Below, in pieces: positions 1-5,834 of a stretch of DNA of 8,742 bases. Numbering within the stretch: position 1 is the first letter of the stretch; each line of letters begins with the position of its first letter. Made by a program: the position numbers and the translations under genes. Source of the stretch: Pseudomonadota bacterium (GTDB lineage Bacteria; Pseudomonadota; Alphaproteobacteria; Azospirillales; Azospirillaceae). The notes beneath the pieces were generated by a model that was not told the DNA's origin, ran no database searches, and worked only from the letters and a program-made list of their open reading frames with translations. The stretch is taken from positions 1 through 8,742 of the forward strand of contig JAEYOB010000110.1 of assembly GCA_023412175.1 (NCBI GenBank), given 5' to 3'.

Positions 1-33
1 GATGAGCAGCGCGATGATGCGAGAATGCCGCAT
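1..33 (-). CDS. Possible start of a leftward gene with a signal-peptide-like N-terminus (partial)
   Basis: Reading leftward from an ATG at 33, the eleven codons before the window edge give MRHSRIIALLI, a basic start followed by a hydrophobic run, as in a signal peptide or first membrane segment. A second in-frame ATG lies ten codons upstream at 63. Neither has a clear Shine-Dalgarno sequence. The support is mostly positional: a palindromic operator and a candidate promoter pointing this way lie 70-110 bp upstream. TetR-type operators in such places often control exporters, whose adaptor subunits have N-termini like this, but the product cannot be identified from eleven residues. The reading could also be chance. 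Confidence 0.35.
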   Translation of the reverse strand, partial: MRHSRIIALLI

Positions 34-104
34 GAATGTCTCGTGAACCGGGGGATGGCGCATGTTATCATTGGGCGCCCGTCCGCCCAGCGGAATGCGG
101 CCAC

Positions 105-132
105 CTGAACTGAACTATATCGTTCAGTTCAG
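105..132. promoter_or_regulatory. 28-bp palindromic operator, TetR-like
   Basis: Two perfect 11-bp inverted arms, CTGAACTGAAC (105-115) and GTTCAGTTCAG (122-132), flank the centre TATATC. The centre is itself palindromic except for one pair (116/121), so 13 of 14 base pairs match. Each arm repeats the unit CTGAA twice, giving nested half-sites. Long nested palindromes of this form are typical of TetR/AcrR-family repressor sites, some of which bind two dimers. The site overlaps the -10 region of the candidate leftward promoter, so a bound protein would block it. No regulator gene is visible in the window, and the regulator family is inferred. Confidence 0.62.
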
Positions 133-144
133 TTCCGATGTCGA
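114..144 (-). promoter_or_regulatory. Candidate leftward promoter overlapping the palindrome
   Basis: On the minus strand, TCGACA (144-139) matches five of six bases of the -35 consensus. Two -10 choices exist inside the palindrome: GATATA (121-116) at 17-bp spacing but only three of six matches, or TATAGT (119-114) with five of six matches but 19-bp spacing. Either would start transcription near 105-110 and give a leader of about 75 nt before the ATG at 33. The overlap with the operator supports a repressible promoter. This is a consensus match only. Confidence 0.35.
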
Positions 145-188
145 GACACTTGGCAGGGTTGTAGGCCGGATGGCCGGGTGCGGACTGG

Positions 189-584
189 TCAGGCCACCGC
201 GCCGCCCGCGGGCGTGCAGCAGCACACCACCTCCAGCTCCTCACCCTCCGCCGAGACCACGCCCTTGCGCAGCACCAGCCGGCGGCCGGCGCCGCGGCTG
301 ACCAGCAGGTCGGCCGGCGCACCGGCGCGCAGCGAACCGCCCTCCTCCAGCGGCACGAGGGAGGCGCCATCGAGGTCGGCGCTGCGGCTGCAGCACGGCG
401 CGCCGCCGGCCGGCAGGACCGCGCGGATCAGCCCGCACTCGATGCGCAGGTCGGCCAGGACGGAACCGTCCTCCAGCACGCGCGCGACCAGTTCGGGAAT
501 GGCGTCGGGGATCATGGCGAGCGGCACGCGGGCGCGCTTCAGCCAATATTTCTCGGTGCCGTGCAGGCCGGAGGTGTCCGTCAT
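189..584 (-). CDS. Small protein resembling an amidohydrolase composite domain without the catalytic barrel
   Basis: This 131-residue protein has a first half that reads like the N-terminus of cytosine-deaminase-type amidohydrolases: YWLKRARVPLAMI (13-25), then ADLRIECGLIRAVLPAGGAP (44-63) and DLDGASLVP (70-78). In full enzymes this is where the metal-binding HxH and the TIM barrel begin. Here the sequence passes directly to GGSLRAGAPADLLV (82-95) and RRLVLRKGVVS (101-111), which resemble the C-terminal strands that close the same beta-sandwich in amidohydrolases. No metal ligands or barrel remain, so deaminase activity is not expected. Six cysteines are present, mostly clustered (64-65 and 121-123), which is unusual. 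Full-length relatives run to about 400-450 residues. ATG at 584 is taken as the start; a GTG directly before it (587) is equally possible, and neither has a good ribosome site. It could be a stand-alone domain family or the relic of an in-frame deletion. The intact frame and ordinary codon use favour a working gene. Confidence 0.65.
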   Translation of the reverse strand: MTDTSGLHGTEKYWLKRARVPLAMIPDAIPELVARVLEDGSVLADLRIECGLIRAVLPAGGAPCCSRSADLDGASLVPLEEGGSLRAGAPADLLVSRGAGRRLVLRKGVVSAEGEELEVVCCCTPAGGAVA

Positions 585-641
585 CACGCCGCAAGCGTAC
601 GCAATGATGGTTAATGAACCCTTCGCAATCTACTTTTCCGG

Positions 642-953
642 CTACTTCTTGGTGAGCAGCAGCGTGCCCTGCTTCTGGAGCCGGTCGCGGATCTTGCCGC
701 CCAGCAGGGCGAGCGCCCAGGGCAGGTCCACTTCGACGTGGGCCGACTCCTCGTAGACGTCGATGCGCCCGGTCAGCGTCTGGCCGAGCACGGCGACGCT
801 GAAGGCCAGCTGGTCCTCGGTCCACTGGTCCTCGACCTTCGCTCCCATGCCGCCGAGTTGCGCGCGTACCTGCCCAAGCCCGCCGTCGATGCGGGTCTTC
901 GCCCCCTGCTTGCCGAGCTGGTGCGGGATGGTGACGATCAAAGGCTTGCTCAT
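642..953 (-). CDS. Polyhydroxyalkanoic acid system family protein
   Basis: This 103-residue cytoplasmic protein begins MSKPLIVTIPHQLGKQGAKT, followed by RIDGGLGQVRAQLGG. The basic, amphipathic N-terminal helix after an 'IPHQLGK' motif is the hallmark of the small proteins called putative polyhydroxyalkanoic acid system (PHA_gran_rgn) proteins. The middle (45-78) alternates short strands such as LAFSVAVLGQTLTGRIDVY and HVEVDLPWAL, and it ends in a helix with a lysine-rich tail. The length fits the family. Members are often found with PHA granule genes, but their biochemical role is not settled, and no PHA synthase or phasin gene is near this one. The frame stays open 22 codons further upstream; I chose ATG 953 because family similarity starts there. 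It is divergent from the ClpP homologue and 57 bp upstream of the barrel-less amidohydrolase gene on the same strand. Confidence 0.85.
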   Translation of the reverse strand: MSKPLIVTIPHQLGKQGAKTRIDGGLGQVRAQLGGMGAKVEDQWTEDQLAFSVAVLGQTLTGRIDVYEESAHVEVDLPWALALLGGKIRDRLQKQGTLLLTKK

Positions 954-1176
954 GGCGTGTCCGGTTCCGTCAAGGCTTGCCCTTGTGAACAGCGCGGCGC
1001 GGGGTTTTGCTCCCCGCACCGCCGCCGCGTCCCTCCGCTACGCCCCTTCGCTTGCACCCCCTGCCAGACGGCGGTTATGGCGTCATGGGGCGTTGAACCC
1101 GCGCCCAAGACGGGCTATGTGGGGGGATGGACGTGCCGACGCCGCACGAGCGAGACTGACCCAGGGAGACGAGAAG
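954..1176. other. Divergent intergenic region between the PHA-system gene and the ClpP homologue
   Basis: This 223-bp spacer should hold promoters for both divergent genes. For the ClpP homologue a weak candidate is TTGAAC (1093-1098), 17 bp, TATGTG (1116-1121). A ribosome site, GGGAG (1164-1168), precedes its ATG by 8 bp. For the PHA-system gene I see no convincing pair. A small hairpin (GCGGGG 999-1004, loop TTTTGCT, CCCCGC 1012-1017) would lie in its leader. It has no T-run beside it, so it is not a terminator. Confidence 0.4.
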
Positions 1177-1803
1177 ATGGCGCACGCCGGAACCTACTGG
1201 TTCGACGACGAGCCGGGCGAAGAGCCGGACGAGAAGTCGAAGGAAAGCGCCCAGCCCCCCTTCGCTGCGGTCCAGCAGAACCTGTTCAAGGCCCGCACGG
1301 TCCTGATCTTCGGCCAGATCGACATGAAGCTGGCGATGGGCGTGACCGCGCAGCTCCTGGCGCTGGCGCAGGAGAGCGACGACCCGATCCGCGTGGTGGT
1401 CAACTCGCCGGGCGGCCACGTCGAGGCGGGCGACACCATCCACGACATGATCCGCTTCGTGAAGCCCGAGGTGAAGATGCTCGGCACCGGCTGGGTCGCC
1501 AGCGCGGGCTGCCACATCTATCTGGCGGCGAAGAAGGAAAACCGCTTCTGCCTGCCGAACACCCGCTTCCTGATCCACCAGCCGCTGGGCGGCACCGGCG
1601 GCCGGGCGACGGACATCGCCATCGAGGCGAAGGAAATCATCCGCATGCGCGAGCGGCTGAACAGGATCATCGCCCGCGAGACCGGCCAGCCGCTGGAGAA
1701 GGTCTCGAAGGATACCGACCGCAATTACTGGATGATGGCCGACGAGGCCCGCGAGTACGGCATCGTCGCCAACATTATCGAGAGCATCGACGACCTCAAG
1801 TAA
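1177..1803 (+). CDS. ClpP-family serine protease (Clp protease proteolytic subunit homologue)
   Basis: This 208-residue protein has the ClpP fold order: VLIFGQIDMK (42-51) for the first strand, VVVNSPGGHVEAGDTIHDMI (73-92), GWVASAGC (105-112) carrying the nucleophile Ser109, then LPNTRFLIHQPLGGTGG (126-142) with catalytic His134, a helix rich in charged residues (147-165), and KDTDRNYWMMADEAREYGIV (178-197). In canonical ClpP the last motif reads DTxRDxxM, and its Asp is the third triad member. Here that position is Asn183. Asn at this position is known in Listeria ClpP1, so the protein may still be active or may need a partner ring. The first 35 residues are acidic and hydrophilic and lack the usual N-terminal axial-loop sequence, which may alter docking to ClpX or ClpA. 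No clpX, clpA or tig gene lies beside it, so this is probably an accessory paralogue rather than the housekeeping ClpP. The start is set by GGGAG 8 bp upstream; longer upstream readings have no family similarity. An intrinsic terminator follows. Confidence 0.93.
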   Translation: MAHAGTYWFDDEPGEEPDEKSKESAQPPFAAVQQNLFKARTVLIFGQIDMKLAMGVTAQLLALAQESDDPIRVVVNSPGGHVEAGDTIHDMIRFVKPEVKMLGTGWVASAGCHIYLAAKKENRFCLPNTRFLIHQPLGGTGGRATDIAIEAKEIIRMRERLNRIIARETGQPLEKVSKDTDRNYWMMADEAREYGIVANIIESIDDLK

Positions 1804-1818
1804 CCGTCCGCCGCAACG

Positions 1819-1851
1819 ATCCCCCTCTCCCCTCGGAGAGGGGGATTTTTT
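1819..1851 (+). terminator. Intrinsic terminator after the ClpP homologue
   Basis: A perfect 12-bp stem, ATCCCCCTCTCC (1819-1830) with GGAGAGGGGGAT (1835-1846), has a 4-base loop CCTC and runs into six T residues (1846-1851). It begins 16 bp after the stop codon of the ClpP homologue. The T-run is only on the plus-strand side, so it should stop rightward transcripts and not those from the converging DUF1345 gene. Confidence 0.92.
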
Positions 1852-1893
1852 ATGCCTGCACACCCCGCCCCCTTCGCCCGCCCCCCGTTCCGG

Positions 1894-2529
1894 TCAGCCG
1901 AAAAGCCCCGCGGCGATGTTGACGCCCATCGCCAGGATGGCGGTGTTGAACAGGAACGACAGGATCCCGTGCAGCAGCACCAGCCGCCGCACGCCCGCCC
2001 CCTTCGTGGTGACGTCGGAGACCTGCGCCGTCATGCCGACGGTGAAGGAGAAATACAGGAATTCCAGGTAGTCCGGCGTCCGCGTGCCGGGAAACTCCAG
2101 CGTCGGTTCGCCGAGCCAGTGGTCGTGCGCGTAGTGCTGGGCGAACACCACGTGCAGGAAGGCCCAGGACAGCAGGATCGTCACCCCGCCCAGCGCGACG
2201 CCGGTCGCGGCGTCGGGGGTTCCACGACTCTGGGCGATCTCCACCACGATGGCGGCGACCGCGGCGGCCACCGTCGCCACGATGATGGCAAGAATGCTTC
2301 CCTTCCCCTGCTCCAGCAGCTTGGCGCGCCGCTGGATGGCGTCCACCGTGGCCGTCGCCATCAGCCGCAGCATCATCGCCATGCAGACGGTCACGCCGGC
2401 GCACCAGCCGATCAGCAGCGCGGTGACCGGCCTGAGGAACGGCAGCAAAGCCACGTCCACGATGCCGGCGACGAGCAGGGAGATGAGGAGCGAGGAATGT
2501 TGGCGAAGATGGCGGAGCGAGGCCCGCAT
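1894..2529 (-). CDS. DUF1345 family integral membrane protein
   Basis: This 211-residue protein has hydrophobic segments at about 13-31, 35-57, 77-99, 110-131, 154-170 and 182-207, so four to five membrane spans plus a re-entrant-looking stretch. Two motifs mark the DUF1345 family: QHYAHDHW (131-138) in the loop after the fourth segment, and a conserved aromatic block starting PDYLEFLYF (152-160) and continuing SFTVGMTAQVSDV (161-173). The TVGMTAQ part recalls the pore-loop signature of cation channels (TVG-type filters), so an ion-conducting role is possible but unproven; the family has no established function that I know of. ATG 2529 is chosen because upstream in-frame sequence is arginine-rich shadow of the next gene. 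There is no strong ribosome site, and the preceding gene ends 16 bp upstream, so translation may be coupled. It converges on the ClpP homologue, with the terminator between them. Confidence 0.88.
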   Translation of the reverse strand: MRASLRHLRQHSSLLISLLVAGIVDVALLPFLRPVTALLIGWCAGVTVCMAMMLRLMATATVDAIQRRAKLLEQGKGSILAIIVATVAAAVAAIVVEIAQSRGTPDAATGVALGGVTILLSWAFLHVVFAQHYAHDHWLGEPTLEFPGTRTPDYLEFLYFSFTVGMTAQVSDVTTKGAGVRRLVLLHGILSFLFNTAILAMGVNIAAGLFG

Positions 2530-2545
2530 GAACGGCGCGACGCCG

Positions 2546-2836
2546 TCAGACGCTGATGTCGAGCAGCGAGCCGCGCGGACGGGAGGCGCCGTTGGCGCGG
2601 GCGTGCACCGCGCCGGCTTCGTGGTCCACCGATTGCCCGGTTTCGGTGCCCGACCTTGTGTCCCTCGACGCTTCCATCTTGCCGGTGGCCTGCGGGGCCT
2701 GGATGGTCTGGGTGCGGGTGACGGGAACGGTATGCTGCGCCGCAGCCAGCGCCGGGGACAACGCCGCCTGCACCGATGGGCTGATCGGTTGCTGGGGTTT
2801 CGCCACAAATGGCGCGACGGCGGGAGTTAAGTCCAT
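2546..2836 (-). CDS. Hypothetical protein, low complexity with a conserved-looking C-terminal end
   Basis: I do not recognise this 96-residue product. It is rich in Ala, Pro, Gln, Thr and Ser, with no membrane segment or signal peptide, and is probably largely disordered. Visible stretches are MDLTPAVAPFVAKPQQPISP at the start, a polar middle (50-70) and the ending ASRPRGSLLDISV, where an arginine-glycine turn precedes a short hydrophobic strand; such an ending may be a short binding or folding element. Evidence that it is a real gene: a well-formed promoter lies about 20 bp upstream of the start, it ends 16 bp before the DUF1345 gene on the same strand, and the competing plus-strand frames give no plausible protein. 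The ribosome site is weak (only an A/T-rich TTCTTAAT before ATG). Confidence 0.6.
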   Translation of the reverse strand: MDLTPAVAPFVAKPQQPISPSVQAALSPALAAAQHTVPVTRTQTIQAPQATGKMEASRDTRSGTETGQSVDHEAGAVHARANGASRPRGSLLDISV

Positions 2837-2864
2837 ATTAAGAAAGTACGCCTGCGACTATGCA

Positions 2865-2893
2865 ATTACAAGGCACGATTCGCCGCAGGACAA
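2865..2893 (-). promoter_or_regulatory. Sigma-70-like promoter for the hypothetical protein and DUF1345 unit
   Basis: On the minus strand, TTGTCC (2893-2888, four of six consensus bases) is followed after exactly 17 bp by TGTAAT (2870-2865, five of six). The predicted start is near 2858, giving a leader of about 20 nt. It lies in the 63-bp gap after aguA, which is locally AT-richer than its surroundings. This suggests that the downstream pair is transcribed on its own rather than only by read-through from aguA. Confidence 0.55.
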
Positions 2894-2899
2894 GGGCCG

Positions 2900-3937
2900 T
2901 CACCCCGCCGGCTGCTGCTGGGTGATGCAGTGGATGCCGCCGCCGCCGCGCACGATGTCCAGCGCCGCCATCTGGATCACCTCGCGGTCGGGGAAGGCGC
3001 GGCGCACGGTTCGGTAGGCCTCGTCGTCGGCCGGGTCCTCGAAGGCCGGCATCACCACGCCGCCGTTGGCGATGTACAGGTTGGTGTAGCTCAGCGTCAG
3101 CCGCACGCCGTTCTGGTCGCGCCGGGCCGGCTGGCGGATCGGGATCACCTCCAGCTCGCGGCCCTGAGCGTCGCGCGCCTTCTTCAGGCGGTCGAGGTTG
3201 TCCTGGAACGCCTTGAAGTTGGCGTCGGTCGGGTCGTCGGTGGTCAGCGCCAGAACCACGCCGGGACGGACGAAGCAGGCGATCTCGTCGATGTGCCCGT
3301 CGGTCTCGTCGTCCTGGTAGCCGTCGCCGAGCCAGATCACCGACGAGATGCCCAGATGGTCGCGCAGGTGCCGCTCAATCTCGGCCCTGGAGAGGTTCGG
3401 GTTGCGGTTCGGGTTGAGCAGGCACTGCTCGGTGGTCAGCAGCGTGCCCTGCCCGTCCACATGGAACGAGCCGCCCTCCATCACCAGCGGCGCCGCGAAG
3501 CGCTCCAGGCCCAGGTGCTCCAGCACGAGGCGGCCGACCTCCTGGTCCTTCGCGCAGTCCGGGTAGTTGCCGCCCCAGGCGTTGAAGCCCCAGTGCACGC
3601 CGCCCACCCGGCCGTTGCGGCCGACCACGAAGCTCGGCCCGGTGTCGCGGATCCAGCTGTCGGAGATCGGAATCGGCAGGATCTGGATGCCGGGGCCGCA
3701 GGCCAGCGACGCCTCGGCCACGTCGTCGGGGTCGCAGACCATGGTCACCGGCTCGAACCGGGTGATGGCGCGGGCGACCTCGGCATAGACCGCGCGGGCG
3801 GCCTCCAGGCGCTCGCCGTCCTCGCTCCCCTCGACCGCCGGCCAGGTTTCGGCGCGGCACGGCCACGCCATCCAGCAGCGCGCGTGGGGCTCCCACTCGC
3901 CGGGCATGTGAAGACCTTCCGCCGCCGGGGTCGTCAT
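2900..3937 (-). CDS. aguA: Agmatine deiminase
   Basis: This cytoplasmic enzyme hydrolyses agmatine to N-carbamoylputrescine and ammonia, the second step of the arginine decarboxylase route to putrescine. The 345-residue length is usual. Motifs of the guanidine-modifying superfamily are all present: MPGEWEPHARCWMAWP (11-26) at the start, SWIRDTGP (94-101), WGGNYPDCAKD (121-131), MEGGSFHVDGQGT (153-165), DDETDGHIDEIACF (209-222) with catalytic His215, and GGGGIHCITQQQPAG at the end with nucleophile Cys337. Peptidyl-arginine deiminases of bacterial type share the fold, but the compact length and these exact motifs favour agmatine deiminase. AGGAGG (3949-3944) sits 6 bp before ATG 3937 and fixes the start. 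It lies 143 bp downstream of the potFGHI cluster on the same strand, which fits a joint role in polyamine supply. The usual partner, N-carbamoylputrescine amidase (AguB), is not in the window. Confidence 0.95.
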   Translation of the reverse strand: MTTPAAEGLHMPGEWEPHARCWMAWPCRAETWPAVEGSEDGERLEAARAVYAEVARAITRFEPVTMVCDPDDVAEASLACGPGIQILPIPISDSWIRDTGPSFVVGRNGRVGGVHWGFNAWGGNYPDCAKDQEVGRLVLEHLGLERFAAPLVMEGGSFHVDGQGTLLTTEQCLLNPNRNPNLSRAEIERHLRDHLGISSVIWLGDGYQDDETDGHIDEIACFVRPGVVLALTTDDPTDANFKAFQDNLDRLKKARDAQGRELEVIPIRQPARRDQNGVRLTLSYTNLYIANGGVVMPAFEDPADDEAYRTVRRAFPDREVIQMAALDIVRGGGGIHCITQQQPAG

Positions 3938-4080
3938 GCTCTACCTCCTGTTGATCATCTTCGGGCGCGGCCCCGGCATGACGTAACCATCGGCGCGGCG
4001 TTTTGGCAATGGGGCGGACGGCATCCCTCCCCTTCCGCCCCGCATCGGTTCCCCCGCCGTCCTCTCGCGCCGGCCGGGGA
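3938..4080. other. Intergenic region between potI and aguA
   Basis: The minus-strand reading holds an imperfect GC-rich hairpin just after potI (CCCCGGCCG near 4079-4071 against CGGCGGGG near 4059-4052, one bulge) without a following T-run. A possible -35 element, TTGCCA (4009-4004), lies further on and has only a poor -10 partner. The aguA ribosome site is at its left end. Whether aguA has its own promoter or is read through from pot cannot be decided here. Confidence 0.4.
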
Positions 4081-4917
4081 TCAGCCGGCCTGCAACGCCA
4101 TCTGCTCGTCCCGCTTGCGCTGGCGCTCGCGGCGGGAGAGCAGCAGGCTGGCGATGAAGATGCCCGTCGCCACCACCAGCACGATGATGGTCGCCAGCGC
4201 GTTGATCTGCGGGCTGACGCCGAAGCGCACGCTGGACAGGATGGTCATCGGCAGCGTGGTCGAGCCCGGCCCGGACACGAAGCTGGCGATCACCACGTCG
4301 TCCAGCGACAGCGTGAAGGCCAGCAGCCAGCCGGCCACGATGGCCGGGGCGATCAGCGGCAGGGTGATGACGAAGAACACCTTGGCCGGCCGGGCGCCGA
4401 GGTCCATGGCCGCCTCCTCCAGGCTGCCGTCCATGCCGGCGAGGCGCGACTGCACGATCACCGCCACGTAAGCGGTGGTGAAGGTGGTGTGGGCGATGGT
4501 GATGGTGGTCATGCCGCGCCCGTCCGGCCAGCCGATCCACTGCTCCATGGCGACGAACAGCAGCAGCAGCGACAGGCCGATGATCACCTCCGGCATCACC
4601 AGCGGCGCCGAGATCAGCCCGCCGAACAGCGTCCGCCCGCGGAACCGGCCGAAGCGCGACAGCGCCAGCCCGGCCAGCGTGCCCAGCGTCACCGCCAGCG
4701 ACGCCGACAGCGCGGCGATCTGCACCGACAGCCACGCGGCGTCGAGAAGCTGCTCGTTGCGCAGCAGCTCGCCGTACCATTTGGTGGAGAAGCCGCCCCC
4801 CACCGTGACCAGCCGCGACTCGTTGAACGAGTAGAGGATCAGCAGCGCGATCGGGACATACAGGAAGGCATAGCCGAACCACAGCGCCCAGGACAGCGGG
4901 CTCAGCAGACCTCTCAT
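4081..4917 (-). CDS. potI: Putrescine/polyamine ABC transporter permease
   Basis: This is the second inner-membrane permease of a PotFGHI-type importer (278 residues; PotI and PotC are usually 260-290). A membrane segment (12-30) leads into YSFNESRLV (29-37), a typical PotC/PotI sequence, and further spans follow at about 62-88, 97-124, 136-158, 184-205 and 240-262. The cytoplasmic EAA loop that docks to the ATPase is EEAAMDLGARPAKVFFVITL (167-186). FTLSLDDVVIASFVSGPG (201-218) is also characteristic. The frame remains open far upstream inside potH, but ATG 4917 is the right start: AGGAG (4930-4926) lies 8 bp before it, similarity begins there, and it overlaps the potH stop by ATGA, implying translational coupling. 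The C-terminal tail is strongly basic (SRRERQRKRDE). Confidence 0.95.
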   Translation of the reverse strand: MRGLLSPLSWALWFGYAFLYVPIALLILYSFNESRLVTVGGGFSTKWYGELLRNEQLLDAAWLSVQIAALSASLAVTLGTLAGLALSRFGRFRGRTLFGGLISAPLVMPEVIIGLSLLLLFVAMEQWIGWPDGRGMTTITIAHTTFTTAYVAVIVQSRLAGMDGSLEEAAMDLGARPAKVFFVITLPLIAPAIVAGWLLAFTLSLDDVVIASFVSGPGSTTLPMTILSSVRFGVSPQINALATIIVLVVATGIFIASLLLSRRERQRKRDEQMALQAG

Positions 4918-5834
4918 CGCCCGGTCTCCTGCTGGCGGCCCTGGACGTACTGGAACACCATGATCGGCACCACCAGGAACAGCAGCAGCGCGATGGCGAC
5001 CGCCGAGGCCACCGGCCAGTCGCGGTTGGAGAAGAACTCGCTCCACAGCACGCGGCCGATCATCAGCGTGTCCGGCCCGCCCAGCAGCTCGGGGATGACG
5101 AACTCGCCCACCGCCGGAATCAACACCAGCAGCGAACCGGCGACGATGCCCGGCAGCGTCAGCGGCAGCGTGACCCGCAGGAACGCCTGCCAGGGCCGGC
5201 AGCCGAGGTCGGCGGCGGCCTCCAGCAGCGTCGGGTCCTGCTTCTCCAGCGACGCGTACAGCGGCAGGATCATGAAGGGCAGGTACGAGTAGGTGATGCC
5301 GATGTAGACCGCCACGTCGGAATACAGCAGCTCGAACGACGGATCGACGAGGCCCAGCGAGGACAGCAGGTTGGCCAGCGTGCCGTTGGCCTTGAGGATG
5401 CCGATCCAGGCGTAGACGCGGATCAGGAACGAAGTCCAGAACGGCAGGATGACCAGCATCATCAGAGCGCCACGCCACTCCGGCCGCGCCCGCGCGATGG
5501 CGTAGGCCATGGGGTAGCCGAGCAGCAGGCAGAGCAGCGTGGAGACCGCCGCCATCTTCAGCGACGACAGGTAGGCCAGGATGTACAGCTCGTCGCCGAA
5601 CAGCCGCAGATAGCTGCCGAGGTTGAGCGTGAACAGGAGCTTCAGCCCCTCGCCCTCCTCGCCCTCCACCCAGTCGAGCAGCGGCGTGTAGGGCGGCTGC
5701 GCCATGATCGCTTCGGAGAAGCTGATGCGCAGCACGATGACGAACGGCACGAGGAAGAACAGGGCGAGCCACAGGTACGGCACGCCCACCACCACCCCGC
5801 GGCCCCACAGCCCGATGCGGCGGAGGAGCTTCAT
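4914..5834 (-). CDS. potH: Putrescine/polyamine ABC transporter permease
   Basis: This is the first permease subunit, 306 residues, and like PotH and PotB it is slightly longer than its partner. The first span is at about 14-38 and ends LRISFSEAI, the usual PotB/PotH sequence. A periplasmic loop (40-85) includes an acidic stretch, WVEGEEGEG (55-63). Further spans lie at about 88-113, 121-146, 172-194, 226-247 and 274-297. The EAA loop LLEAAADLGCRPWQAFLRVT (203-222) is intact, and VGEFVIPELLGGPDTLMIG (242-260) is a PotH signature. The start overlaps the potG stop as ATGA (5834-5831) and the end overlaps potI in the same way, so potG, potH and potI are translated as a coupled set in equal amounts. 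The ribosome site is weak, in keeping with coupling. Confidence 0.95.
   Translation of the reverse strand: MKLLRRIGLWGRGVVVGVPYLWLALFFLVPFVIVLRISFSEAIMAQPPYTPLLDWVEGEEGEGLKLLFTLNLGSYLRLFGDELYILAYLSSLKMAAVSTLLCLLLGYPMAYAIARARPEWRGALMMLVILPFWTSFLIRVYAWIGILKANGTLANLLSSLGLVDPSFELLYSDVAVYIGITYSYLPFMILPLYASLEKQDPTLLEAAADLGCRPWQAFLRVTLPLTLPGIVAGSLLVLIPAVGEFVIPELLGGPDTLMIGRVLWSEFFSNRDWPVASAVAIALLLFLVVPIMVFQYVQGRQQETGR

Noticed and set aside
178..756. Plus-strand open frame of 192 codons opposite the barrel-less amidohydrolase
   Set aside because: It is Ser/Arg/Pro-rich, has no recognisable motif, and runs through the end of the well-supported PHA-system gene.
999..1017. Hairpin GCGGGG/CCCCGC as a terminator
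   Set aside because: The stem is only 6 bp and no T-run follows on either strand; it lies in a divergent promoter region where a terminator is not expected.
738..1922. Long plus-strand open frame (394 codons) across the PHA-system gene and the ClpP gene
   Set aside because: It is an arginine- and glycine-rich shadow in GC-rich DNA; the ClpP frame it overlaps has clear catalytic motifs and a ribosome site.
4052..4079. GC-rich imperfect hairpin after potI as the operon terminator
   Set aside because: It contains a bulge and is not followed by a T-run, so termination there is not supported.
2930..4471. Plus-strand open frame of 513 codons opposite aguA and potI
   Set aside because: It is antisense to two genes with strong motifs, its composition is typical of a complementary-strand shadow, and it has no domain-like pattern.
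4081..5808. Minus-strand frame of 575 codons suggesting a long permease fusion
   Set aside because: Only the part from 4917 downward is PotI; the upstream part is potH read in the wrong frame. Coupled ATGA starts and a ribosome site at 4926-4930 show separate PotH and PotI.
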